A stretch of 64,000 nucleotides of DNA, taken from contig CAWJNF010000004.1 of assembly GCA_963844235.1 (NCBI GenBank), positions 496,001 to 560,000 on the forward strand, written 5' to 3'. Made by a program: the position numbers and the translations under genes. Below are positions 49,936 through 57,596 of this stretch, piece by piece (within the stretch, counting starts at the first letter, position 1; the number at the start of each line of letters is the position of its first letter). The stretch comes from CAWJNF01 sp963844235 (GTDB lineage Bacteria > Actinomycetota > Thermoleophilia > Gaiellales > Gaiellaceae). The notes under the pieces are model-generated. The model was given only the letters and a program-made list of their open reading frames with translations, had not been told where the DNA came from and did no database searches.

Positions 49936-51150
49936 TCAGAGCCCGGTGGCTCCGGCCGCCGCGAGCACGCGATCGGCGTAGTCGATCACGCTGCGGACGT
50001 ACGCGCGCTTCTCCAGGTAGGTGCCCGGGAAGAAGCTGCGCTTGAACCCGTAGATCAGGCAGTCGCGCACCTCGCGCGGAGAGAGCTCGAACGCCTCCAC
50101 CGCACGGGCGATCTCGTTCGTGACGGTGGTGTTCGACACAAGCCGGTTGTCCGTGCAGAACGTCGTCGACAGGCGCTGTGCCCGCATGGCGCGGAACGGG
50201 TGAAGGTGGAGGTCGGCGGCCAGCTCCGGGACCGTCTGCTGGTTCGAGGTCAGGCACACCTCGATCGTGACGCGCTTGTCGGCGATCACCTGGGCGAGCG
50301 CCTCGACGTAGCGGGACGGGTCCCCGGCATCCTCCGCTTGCACACGGCTCGCGTCGAACAACCAGGTGCCGTGGCCGATCCTGTCGGCGTGGCAGTCGGT
50401 GATCGCCTGGAAGATCGACTCGGGGCCGTAGTCCTCGCCTGCGTGCACCGTCTTGCCGAGGAATCCCTTGTGCGCCACCTGGTACGCGTCGCGATGGGCG
50501 GCGGCGGGGTAGCCGTGCTCCCGTCCGGCCAGGTCGAAGCCGACGACGAGGACGCCTTCGCGCTTGAGGCTCACCGCCGCGCGCGCGAGCGACAGGCTGG
50601 CAGCCGCGTAGACCTCCTCCTCGGGCGCGCCGGCCAGAGCGTCGAAGTAGCGACGGTAGCCCTCGGAGAACTCGGGCGTGAAGAAGCGCAGCGCGCTCAG
50701 GATGATCCCCGCCCCGAACCTCGGCTCCTCGCCCGCCACAATCGCCGAGCTGCGATTGAGCTCATCCGTCGCCCGGCGCAAGCCCCGGTCGACCGCACGG
50801 ACGACGTCGGGCACCTCGAACCCCGTACGCACGTGCAGCTGGGGAGCGAAGCGGACCTCGAGATAGCGCACGCCCTCGGCGAAGTTGTCCTCGCAGAGCT
50901 CGTAGGCCACGCGCTCGAGCGCCTCCTCGTCGGACAGCACGGCGACCGTGTAACGGAACCCCTCGAGGTACTCCCCGAGGTGCCGGTAGCGCTCGCGGAA
51001 GACACGCTCACGCAGGCCTTCCTCACTGTCGGCAGGCAACTCGATCCCGCGCTGCCGCGCCAGCTCGAGCAGCGTCTCGATCCGCAGCGACCCGTCGAGA
51101 TGGACGTGCAGATCGGTCTTCGGCAGGCTTCGGATCAGCTCGACGTCCAT
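49936..51150 (-). CDS. add: Adenosine deaminase
   Basis: The 404-aa enzyme has the purine-deaminase zinc motif KTDLHVHLDGS (11-21), a catalytic TVHAGED with His and Glu, HGTW and STDN-like FCTDNRLVSNT near the end. It deaminates adenosine or deoxyadenosine to inosine. The RAYT element's left repeat ends its outer edge 12 bp before this ATG, so the insertion lies in the position expected for the native promoter. Read-through from the transposase gene on the same strand is likely. Confidence 0.93.
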   Translation of the reverse strand: MDVELIRSLPKTDLHVHLDGSLRIETLLELARQRGIELPADSEEGLRERVFRERYRHLGEYLEGFRYTVAVLSDEEALERVAYELCEDNFAEGVRYLEVRFAPQLHVRTGFEVPDVVRAVDRGLRRATDELNRSSAIVAGEEPRFGAGIILSALRFFTPEFSEGYRRYFDALAGAPEEEVYAAASLSLARAAVSLKREGVLVVGFDLAGREHGYPAAAHRDAYQVAHKGFLGKTVHAGEDYGPESIFQAITDCHADRIGHGTWLFDASRVQAEDAGDPSRYVEALAQVIADKRVTIEVCLTSNQQTVPELAADLHLHPFRAMRAQRLSTTFCTDNRLVSNTTVTNEIARAVEAFELSPREVRDCLIYGFKRSFFPGTYLEKRAYVRSVIDYADRVLAAAGATGL

Positions 51151-51162
51151 GCGCTTCAGCCC

Positions 51163-51190
51163 GGGGTCAAGTCTTGCATACGAACATAAG
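51163..51190 (+). repeat. Left 28-bp inverted repeat of the RAYT element
   Basis: A perfect inverted match to 52066-52093, and identical to the solo copy at 12170-12197. Starts GGGGTCAAGTC and ends ACGAACATAAG. It lies directly after the transposase stop. Confidence 0.92.
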
Positions 51191-51193
51191 CCG

Positions 51194-52045
51194 CTACCGC
51201 CGCCGTCGCCGCGGCGGCAGCTCCGCGTTCTCCTCGAGCATCCGAAGCCGGCGACTCACGGTCGCGGGATGGCATCCCATCTGAGCGGCGATCTCGGTCA
51301 GCCGGTAGCCGTGATCCCGGTAGGCGCTGAGGACCGCGCGCTCCCCATCCTGCTCGAACAAGTCGGCCAGGGACGGTCGGAGCGGCGAGCGCGCCTTGCG
51401 CGGCACCTCCGGCGCGGAGTCGATCCTCGCCGTCGCGTCGGCGACGAACTGCTCGCTCCCGAGCACGGCACCGTGCAGATCGGCAAACGGATCCACGCCC
51501 AGCCCCTCGGCGACGAAGGCGCGGTAGCGCTCGCGCGCCCGGGCTGGCCGGCTTCCGAGCTGAGAGAGCAGCCACTCGACCGTCAGCAGACGCGGCGCCG
51601 GATCGAGCCCCGCGGTGGCCCGGTAGCTCGACCAGCGGTACTGATCGGCGCGCTTGCAGAGACCAGCCCGCACGGGGTTCAGAACGACGTAGCGCGCAAG
51701 CTCCAGCAGGTGCGCGTCGCGCTGCACGAGGATCGCCTTGTAGCGACCCTGGAAGAGGTGGCCGCTTGTCCCGTGACGCCGGTTGAAGGCCTGCGTATAG
51801 ACGCCGTTCAGGTCTCGCATCGCGCGGCCGAGCCCGGCGTCGGGCGTCTCGACGAGCAGGTGGTAGTGATTGCCCATCAGGCAGAAGCCGTGCAGGACGA
51901 GGCCGAAGCGACCAGCGCTCTTCTCGAGGGTCCCGAGGAACCGCTCGCGGTCGGCGTCGTCCTCGAAGACCGCGCGCTGCGCGTTGCCGCGACCGGTGAC
52001 GTGGTAGGCAGCGCCGGGGAACTCGATTCGCAGCGGGCGCGCCAT
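51194..52045 (-). CDS. REP-associated tyrosine transposase (RAYT), Y1/HUH family
   Basis: A 283-aa protein with the Y1-transposase core: the strand FPGAAYHVTGRGNAQRAVF at the start, the HUH metal site GNHYHLLVET (His60, His62), and the catalytic Tyr candidate Tyr83 in LNGVYTQAFNRRHG followed by LFQGRYKAI. Residues 190-283 add a helix-turn-helix region (LTEIAAQMGCHPATVSRRLRML) and an Arg-rich end. The motif order matches the RAYT/TnpA_REP group. RAYTs nick single-stranded DNA next to hairpins. A TAGGCT box lies 6 nt before the ATG. Confidence 0.92.
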   Translation of the reverse strand: MARPLRIEFPGAAYHVTGRGNAQRAVFEDDADRERFLGTLEKSAGRFGLVLHGFCLMGNHYHLLVETPDAGLGRAMRDLNGVYTQAFNRRHGTSGHLFQGRYKAILVQRDAHLLELARYVVLNPVRAGLCKRADQYRWSSYRATAGLDPAPRLLTVEWLLSQLGSRPARARERYRAFVAEGLGVDPFADLHGAVLGSEQFVADATARIDSAPEVPRKARSPLRPSLADLFEQDGERAVLSAYRDHGYRLTEIAAQMGCHPATVSRRLRMLEENAELPPRRRRR

Positions 52046-52051
52046 TGGGCG

Positions 52052-52057
52052 AGCCTA
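52052..52057 (-). promoter_or_regulatory. Leaderless -10 box TAGGCT of the transposase gene
   Basis: On the minus strand TAGGCT ends 6 nt before the ATG at 52045, inside the element, so the transposase carries its own promoter of host type. Confidence 0.5.
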
Positions 52058-52065
52058 CCAGAGCC

Positions 52066-52093
52066 CTTATGTTCGTATGCAAGACTTGACCCC
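52066..52093 (-). repeat. Right 28-bp inverted repeat of the RAYT element
   Basis: The exact reverse complement of 51163-51190. It lies 20 bp upstream of the transposase start. Confidence 0.92.
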
Positions 52094-52168
52094 GATCTTG
52101 GACGGTCTCGTCAACGCGCAGCGGTGACGCCGACTAACCTGCGCCGACCACGAATCCGAGGAGCAGCG

Positions 52169-53338
52169 GTGAGTGAATCCTGGGAGCGCGAGGCGCAGGC
52201 GCTCGGAGTGACGAGCGCGAACTGGCTCGAGGCCCCGTACAACCGGCTCGGCTTTCGCCACGTCGGCAAGCTCGTGCGCACTGCGTGCATCTCACGCGGT
52301 GACGGACCGGTGGTCGAGCTCCCCAAGGCCGAGCGTGATCTCGGCGGCTTTCGGTTCGCGCACGAGGGCCGGTCGCTCGATCTCGACGCCATGCTGACCG
52401 AGACCTACACGGATGGCTTCCTCGTCATCCACGACGGCGGTGTGATGACCGAGCGCTACCCGAGCGGGATGGCGCCATCCGACACGCATCTCCTGATGTC
52501 GGTCTCGAAGTCCTTCAACTCGACGCTGTGCGGCGCCCTCGTCGGTCAGGGCGGGCTCACCCCCGACGACCTCGTCACGAATCACATCGACGAGCTGCGC
52601 GGAAGCGCATGGGAGGGCTGCACCGTGCAGCACCTGCTGGACATGCGCGTTGGCGCGCGTTGGGACTACGACGTCGACGAGTACACGATCCTCGACGTCT
52701 CGGACTACAGGACCCACGAGCGCACCGACATTCCGGCCGACACGGCCACGTGGATCCGCACGGTCGACGCCACCCATGGGCACGGCGGGCCGTTCGGCTA
52801 CAACTCGCTCGCCAACGACGTCCTCGGCTGGGTGCTCGAGCGCGCTGGCGGCAAGCCCTATCCCGAGCTGTTCTCCCAGCACATCTGGTCGGTGCTAGGA
52901 GCCGAGCACGATGCGGAGATCATGCTCGACCACAGCGGCTTCGCGATCGTCGAGGGCGGGTTCTGTGCCACGCTGCGGGACCTGGCGCGGTTCGGCCTCA
53001 CGTGCCTCCAGGACGGCGAGATCGGCGGACGCCGGGTCTGTCCCGCCACGTGGGTGGCACGGCGCAGGGTGCGTGACCAGGAGCTCATCAACGCCTTCGG
53101 CGACGAGAATGACCTCGGCGGCCCTCCCGGAGAGGCGTTCTACCACGACAACTGGTGGATCTGGGAGGCGGAGCGCGGCGTGTATGCCGCCGTCGGCATG
53201 AACGGGCAGAGCATCTTCGTGCACCACCCGTCGAACACGGTGATCGCAAAGCTCTCGACGTTTCCGGACGCGCTCGACGCAGACCTCTTCGCGCTGCACC
53301 ACGCCGGCATGTCCGCGTTGTGCGAGTCGCTCGTCTGA
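52169..53338 (+). CDS. Serine hydrolase, beta-lactamase / 6-aminohexanoate-dimer hydrolase-like
   Basis: A 389-aa protein (GTG 52169 behind GAGGAG). It has the class C/NylB active-site set: SVSKSF with nucleophile Ser and Lys, the Tyr in FGYNSLANDVLGW, and a late G-x-G-like block (GMNGQSIFVHHP) with WWIWEAERG before it. VQHLLDMRVGARWDYD and the long N-terminal extension are typical of NylB-type carboxylesterases. It probably hydrolyses esters or linear amides, not penicillins. No signal peptide is visible. It lies immediately outside the RAYT element. Confidence 0.9.
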   Translation: MSESWEREAQALGVTSANWLEAPYNRLGFRHVGKLVRTACISRGDGPVVELPKAERDLGGFRFAHEGRSLDLDAMLTETYTDGFLVIHDGGVMTERYPSGMAPSDTHLLMSVSKSFNSTLCGALVGQGGLTPDDLVTNHIDELRGSAWEGCTVQHLLDMRVGARWDYDVDEYTILDVSDYRTHERTDIPADTATWIRTVDATHGHGGPFGYNSLANDVLGWVLERAGGKPYPELFSQHIWSVLGAEHDAEIMLDHSGFAIVEGGFCATLRDLARFGLTCLQDGEIGGRRVCPATWVARRRVRDQELINAFGDENDLGGPPGEAFYHDNWWIWEAERGVYAAVGMNGQSIFVHHPSNTVIAKLSTFPDALDADLFALHHAGMSALCESLV

Positions 53339-53397
53339 GGTCCACGTGCCGACACCCTGCTCAGCGAGACGAGAAGGGGCCGAACGCGACTATGTGT

Positions 53398-53706
53398 CTA
53401 CGCTGAAACCCGGGCTGTGTCCGGCTGGATCACCAGGCAGACGTCCGCGAGCTCGACGAGCGGTGCCTCCTCGACCTGGTAGGCGTCCGCGATCGTCCGG
53501 GCGAGCTCGGTTTCCCGAAAGTCCATCAGCGCCTTCTCCGAGTCCCAGACGTACACCGCGCCAAACTCCCCACTCTCACGGAAGCGGAGATAGATCTTCT
53601 CCACGAGGCCCGGCACGTTGCGGTAATGGTCGGCCCGTTCCTCGAACGTTGCCTGTACGGCGTCGTCGGAGAGCCTCGACTTGAAGCGAACGAGCGAGAC
53701 GATCAT
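53398..53706 (-). CDS. Small dimeric alpha/beta-barrel (ABM/YdhR-like) protein
   Basis: A 102-aa protein starting IVSLVRFKSRLSDDAVQATFEERADHYRNVPGLVEKIYLRF, which is split here by family features: an N-terminal strand, a helix, GLVEKIYL and GAVYVWDSEKALMDFRET. This matches monooxygenase-like YdhR proteins. A near-complete anti-SD sequence GGAGGTGA precedes the ATG by 5 nt, the strongest ribosome-binding site in this part of the window. Function unknown; possible quinol or antibiotic-type monooxygenase. Nothing recognisable lies in the 164-bp gap to the next gene. Confidence 0.78.
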   Translation of the reverse strand: MIVSLVRFKSRLSDDAVQATFEERADHYRNVPGLVEKIYLRFRESGEFGAVYVWDSEKALMDFRETELARTIADAYQVEEAPLVELADVCLVIQPDTARVSA

Positions 53707-53870
53707 TCACATCACCTCCGAACGATTTCACCCAGCATGCACTCTCACCCGCGCCCGGGCAAGTCACCCTGACCCGTGCCTCTGCGAACGCTGCCGGTAG
53801 TCCGTACAACCTCCCGTGCATGACGTCACCCCGCGACCAGCCGGGGACGCATGCCCCCGGCGATCGCACG

Positions 53871-54332
53871 TCAGTGCCCGGCGGGCTTCTCCCAGCCTTC
53901 CAGGACGGGTGGCGCCCAGTCCGTCCCGACCGTCCGCGTGTCCTCCACCCAGGAGCCGAGCTCCGGCTGGGGGAACTTGCAATGGATCTCCTTCAGCTGG
54001 ATGCCGTAGGAGTTGCCCGAGGTCAGGTGCTTCATGAGCACCTTGCGGGCGAGCTCGTGCTCGCGCCCCTCGGGAATCGGGAAGTAGATCTTCAGGAAGC
54101 AGTTCGAGTAGCGGTCGAAGACGGCCGGGACCCCGTCCTCCTCGAGGAGCTCGACATCCTCGAGCCAGTTGATGTCCTGGCCGGGCGTCAGCACGTCGAG
54201 GTCGACGTCCTCGACGAGTGAGATGTCCTCCTGGTACTCGAACCGCTTGCCGGAGAGGAACTCGGCGTCGATCGACCTGATCTTCTCCGGCTCCTGATAG
54301 GCGATGTCGTGGTGATGATGCTGCTCGCTCAT
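53871..54332 (-). CDS. His-rich small protein in the glutamate-synthase-like operon, function unknown
   Basis: A 153-aa acidic protein with an N-terminal SEQHHHHDIAYQEPEK, four consecutive His near the start, then EDVDLDVLTPGQDINWLEDVEL, then FDRYSNCFLKIYFPIPEG and an alpha-helical middle, ending LGSWVEDTRT...GWEKPAGH. I do not recognise a family. It follows the large FMN subunit gene by 13 bp on the same strand and lies last in the operon, so it may be an extra subunit or a metal-handling partner. There are no membrane segments. Confidence 0.72.
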   Translation of the reverse strand: MSEQHHHHDIAYQEPEKIRSIDAEFLSGKRFEYQEDISLVEDVDLDVLTPGQDINWLEDVELLEEDGVPAVFDRYSNCFLKIYFPIPEGREHELARKVLMKHLTSGNSYGIQLKEIHCKFPQPELGSWVEDTRTVGTDWAPPVLEGWEKPAGH

Positions 54333-54345
54333 CTCCGCCCTTTTT

Positions 54346-55806
54346 CTAGTGGTCCGCCGCCGCGCGCAACGGCTCGACCTGTCCGCCGCCCGCAGGACGC
54401 AGCTCGATCTCCTCCTGCTTCTTCTTGGCGAGCAGCTTGCGCACCTCGGCCAGGATCTCGTGCTCGGTCTCTCCCGGGATGTAGCGCGTACCGGCAAGCG
54501 GCACCTTCGCGCACGCCGCCGCCTCGACGGTCAGCGCGGCGAGATCCTCGGGCTCGAGCGAGTGCACGTTCGTCTTGCCGCACGCGCGCGCGAGCATCTG
54601 CAGCTCCATCGTCAGCGTCGTCAGGAAGTTGTAGACGCGTAGCGACGCATCCTCGACGACCAGCCGCTTGCGGAGCTCCGGATCCTGGGTGGTGATCCCC
54701 ACCGGGCATCGGCCCGTGTGGCAGTGGTAGCACTGCCCCGCCGGAACGCCCACGGTCCCCTCGTAGTCGGTGACTCCGGGGATCTCCTTGTTGCAGTTCA
54801 GCGCCATGAGCGCCGCATGTCCGAGCGCGACTGCCTTCGCGCCGAGCGCCAGCGCCTTCGCGACGTCCGCCCCGTTGCGGAGGCCGCCGGCGACGACCAG
54901 GTCGATCTCGTCGGCAAGCCCGACGTCCTCGAGCGCGCGGCGCGCCTCCGGGATCGCCGCCATGAGCGGGATCCCCGTCTCCTCGGTCGCGATGTGCGGG
55001 CCCGCGCCGGTGCCGCCCTCGGCGCCGTCCAGGTAGATGATGTCAGGGCCGCACTTGGCCGCCATGCGCACGTCGTCGTACACGCGCGAGGCGCCGAGCT
55101 TGAGCTGGATCGGGATCTGGTAGTCGGTCGCCTCCCGGATCTCCTGCACCTTGAGCGAGAGATCGTCCGGGCCGAGCCAGTCGGGGTGGCGCGCCGGCGA
55201 GCGCTGGTCGATCCCGGCCGGCAGCGAGCGCATCTCGGCCACCTGCTCGGTGACCTTCTGGCCCATCAGATGGCCGCCGAGGCCTACCTTGCAGCCCTGG
55301 CCGATGAAGAACTCGCAGGCGTCGGCGAGCATCAGGTGATGCGGGTTGAACCCGTACCGGCTCTGGATGCACTGGTAGTACCACTTCGTCGAGTAATCGC
55401 GCTCGGGCGGGATCATCCCGCCCTCTCCCGAGCAGGTCGCCGTGCCCGCCATCGAGGCGCCCTTGGCTAGCGCCATCTTCGCTTCGAGCGAGAGCGCTCC
55501 GAAGCTCATCCCGGTGATGTAGATCGGGATGTCGAGCTCGAGCGGCTTCTTCGCGAACCGCGCGCCGAGCACGGTCTTCGTCTCGCACTTCTCGCGGTAG
55601 CCCTCGATGACGAAGCGGGTCAGCGTGCCGGGCAGGAAGACGAGCTCGTCCCAGTGCGGCATCTTCTTGAAGATCGAGAACCCGCGCATGCGGTAGCGGC
55701 CGAGCTCGGATTTGATGTGGATGTCGTTGATGACCTCGGGCGTGAAGATCCGGCTCTGCCCGAGGACGTCCTTCTTGCCTGGCTCGTCGGTCGTGTGAGG
55801 GGGCAC
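54346..55806 (-). CDS. FMN-binding glutamate-synthase-like large subunit (GlxD / NMG synthase subunit C type)
   Basis: A 486-aa protein (GTG start directly behind the upstream stop). It corresponds to the synthase core of GltB: ITGMSFGALSLEAKMALAKGA, SGEGGM, KLGASRVYDDV, YLDGAEGGTGAGP, DLVVAGGLRNGADVAKALALGA, and CYHCHTGRCPVGITTQDP with Cys ligands for a 3Fe-4S cluster. The glutaminase and GXGXG domains are separate genes here, as in the Glx/MgsABC systems that make N-methylglutamate or handle glyoxylate/glutamate metabolism. FMN and iron-sulphur binding are inferred from motifs. Confidence 0.9.
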   Translation of the reverse strand: MPPHTTDEPGKKDVLGQSRIFTPEVINDIHIKSELGRYRMRGFSIFKKMPHWDELVFLPGTLTRFVIEGYREKCETKTVLGARFAKKPLELDIPIYITGMSFGALSLEAKMALAKGASMAGTATCSGEGGMIPPERDYSTKWYYQCIQSRYGFNPHHLMLADACEFFIGQGCKVGLGGHLMGQKVTEQVAEMRSLPAGIDQRSPARHPDWLGPDDLSLKVQEIREATDYQIPIQLKLGASRVYDDVRMAAKCGPDIIYLDGAEGGTGAGPHIATEETGIPLMAAIPEARRALEDVGLADEIDLVVAGGLRNGADVAKALALGAKAVALGHAALMALNCNKEIPGVTDYEGTVGVPAGQCYHCHTGRCPVGITTQDPELRKRLVVEDASLRVYNFLTTLTMELQMLARACGKTNVHSLEPEDLAALTVEAAACAKVPLAGTRYIPGETEHEILAEVRKLLAKKKQEEIELRPAGGGQVEPLRAAADH

Positions 55807-56599
55807 CTAGATCACCAGCTTCTTTTCGGATGGCTCGAGCAAGTCGTAGTTGTAGAGCACCTTGCCGCAGACGAACTTCTGGAACTCGGGCGGCGAGCCC
55901 GAGACCGTAGATCGCGAACTTGCGCTCGATCAGCTCGGTGTCGGCCGGCGTCCACTCACCCGGGACGCAGTCGATGCCGAGCCCCTTCACCTTGCCGGCG
56001 ACGTAGATCGTGCCGTCGTACATCGAGTCGCCGAGACCGGGCCCCACGTCGCCGCAGATGATGATCCGGCCGCGCTGCATCATGAAGCCGGTCATCGAGC
56101 CGGCCGAGCCGCCGATGATGATCGTGCCGCCCTTCTGATCGATCCCGGAACGCGCGCCGACCCGCCCCCTGACGACGAGGTCACCGCCGCGCAGGGCCGC
56201 GCCGGTGAGGGAGCCGGCGTTGCCCTCGACGACGACGACGCCGCTCATCATGTTCTCGCAGGCCGACCACCCGACCCGGCCGTCGATCAGGATCTCGGGG
56301 CCGTCGATGAGCCCGCAACCGAAGTAGCCGAGCGAGCCCTTGAAGTTGATCTTGCAACGGGTGAGGATCCCCACCCCGATCGAGTGCTTCGCGCCGGGAT
56401 TGTCGACCGTGACCTCCGTGACGCCCTGCTCGTAGAGCAGCCAGCGCAGCTCGAGGTTGATCTGCCGAGTCGTGAGCTCCTTCGCGTCGAAGGAGGCACT
56501 CTTCCCGTCGATCTGCGAGACCTTGGGGACGTCGGCGACCGGCTCCGCCAGCCCGCGCGCGTCGTAGCTGATCCGCCGCTTGCCCGCTAGCGCTTCCAT
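55807..56599 (-). CDS. GXGXG-domain glutamate-synthase-like subunit, frameshifted near its C-terminus
   Basis: The frame from ATG 56599 gives a classical GXGXG beta-helix: DNPGAKHSIGVGILTRC, LGYFGCGLIDGPEI, VVVEGNAGSLTGAAL, GGDLVVRGRVGARSGI, GGTIIIGGSAGSMTG and IIICGDVGPGLGDSMYDG. The sequence then has CCC at 55898-55900 (GGG on the coding strand) where GG would restore the expected GSPPEFQKF...VLYNYDLLEPSEKKLVI ending. That ending stops with TAG at 55809-55807, abutting the GTG of the next gene, so the native protein had about 263 aa. As given, translation runs on out of frame for some 280 residues. It is either a mutation or a sequencing error. Confidence 0.85.
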
Positions 56600-56621
56600 A
56601 TCAGCACCTCACCTTCCGCGC

Positions 56622-56645
56622 GGGCCGAACATGTCCGGCCCCTAC
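56622..56645 (-). repeat. GTAG-headed palindrome inside the operon, supplies the amidotransferase stop codon
   Basis: On the minus strand it reads GTAGGGGCCGGACATGTTCG and ends GGCCC. TAG at 56644-56642 ends the glutaminase gene. It lies within a 42-bp gap between two genes of one operon, so it cannot be a complete terminator if the operon is expressed as a unit. Confidence 0.85.
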
Positions 56646-57574
56646 CGCTTCCACACCAGCACCTCGCGCTCGTAGGGATCGTAGGTGTCGATCTCGTGAT
56701 CGACGACCTGACGGATGGCGATCTCCTCGGAGGCGAGCGCCACGAGGTCATCGGTCTCGTAGAGCACGAGCGGCTTCGCGGCCATCTCGTCCTTGGCGAC
56801 GCCGAGCTCCGCCTCCGTCACGGCGATGTAGGTGAAGACGCCGTCGAGCTCGTCCAGCGAGTCGTTCATCGCCTCCTGCAGCGACTTCCCGTGCTCCATC
56901 TTCTGCGCGAGGTAGACGGCGATGATCTCGGAGTCGCACTCGGACTGGAACCGGTGTCCGGAGCGCTCGAGCCGCCGCCGCCACATGAAGTAGTTCGTGA
57001 GCTGCCCGTTGTGGACGACCGCGATGTCGGAGAACGGGTAGGCCCAGTAGGGGTGAGCGCCCGAGATGTCGACATCCGACTCCGTCGCCATGCGGACGTG
57101 GCCGATCGCGTGGGTCCCCTTCACGTTCGTCAGCTTGTACTGATCCGACACAGTCTCGGCGTCGCCGAGGTCCTTGATGATCTCGAGCGAGTGGCCGAGC
57201 GAGAGCACCTCGCCGCCCGGGATGTCCTCGACGTAGTCGGTGAGGCGCTTGAGGTCGCCGTCGTAGGAGAACGTGACGCGGAACGCGTACTCGGTCTCGA
57301 GGTCGACCTCCACGATGCGGGCCCCGAGCTGGGCCATGCGCGCCTCGGCTTCGCGCCGGTTTCGCTCGAGCCGCTCGTCGAACTCGAAGTCGCGCGCGTC
57401 GTTCGCGTCGGCGAGCTTGTAGCGCATCACGTAGTCGGTCGTTGGCAGGCCGTAGAGGGCGTAGCCCGTCGAGTCCGGCCCGCGGTGCTTCATCGACTGG
57501 AGCATCCGCGTCATCTCGAACCCGACGTCGTGCTCCGAGCCGTCCCGATAGATGATCCCTGCGATCCCGCACAT
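56642..57574 (-). CDS. Class II glutamine amidotransferase domain protein (GlxB / MgsA type)
   Basis: A 310-aa protein with N-terminal nucleophile Cys2 (MCGIAGIIYRDG), then QSMKHRGPDSTGYALY, VRMATESDVDISGAHPYW, VVHNGQLTNY and SECDSEIIAVYLAQKM, the standard glutaminase layout of GltB and PurF. It is a free-standing version, as in split GltB systems (GlxB or MgsA). It would transfer amide nitrogen to the GltB-like core encoded downstream. ATG is preceded by AGGAAG. Stop codon supplied by a palindrome. Confidence 0.9.
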   Translation of the reverse strand: MCGIAGIIYRDGSEHDVGFEMTRMLQSMKHRGPDSTGYALYGLPTTDYVMRYKLADANDARDFEFDERLERNRREAEARMAQLGARIVEVDLETEYAFRVTFSYDGDLKRLTDYVEDIPGGEVLSLGHSLEIIKDLGDAETVSDQYKLTNVKGTHAIGHVRMATESDVDISGAHPYWAYPFSDIAVVHNGQLTNYFMWRRRLERSGHRFQSECDSEIIAVYLAQKMEHGKSLQEAMNDSLDELDGVFTYIAVTEAELGVAKDEMAAKPLVLYETDDLVALASEEIAIRQVVDHEIDTYDPYEREVLVWKR

Positions 57575-57596
57575 AGCCGCTTCCTGTTCCCCTCGT

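Larger units (their letters stand above)
51163..52093 (-). mobile_element. 931-bp RAYT-type element
   Basis: One transposase gene fills the space between two perfect 28-bp inverted repeats. No target-site duplication is visible: the left flank reads TTCAGCCC and the right flank GATCTTGG. That fits HUH/Y1 transposition, which does not duplicate its target. Lack of passenger genes makes it a compact single-gene element. Confidence 0.85.

Noticed and set aside
55043..56599. A genuine 518-aa GXGXG protein
   Set aside because: The last 280 residues are Arg-rich, out-of-frame sequence over the FMN-core gene. Conserved C-terminal residues are found in the neighbouring frame after the CCC run, which points to a frameshift.
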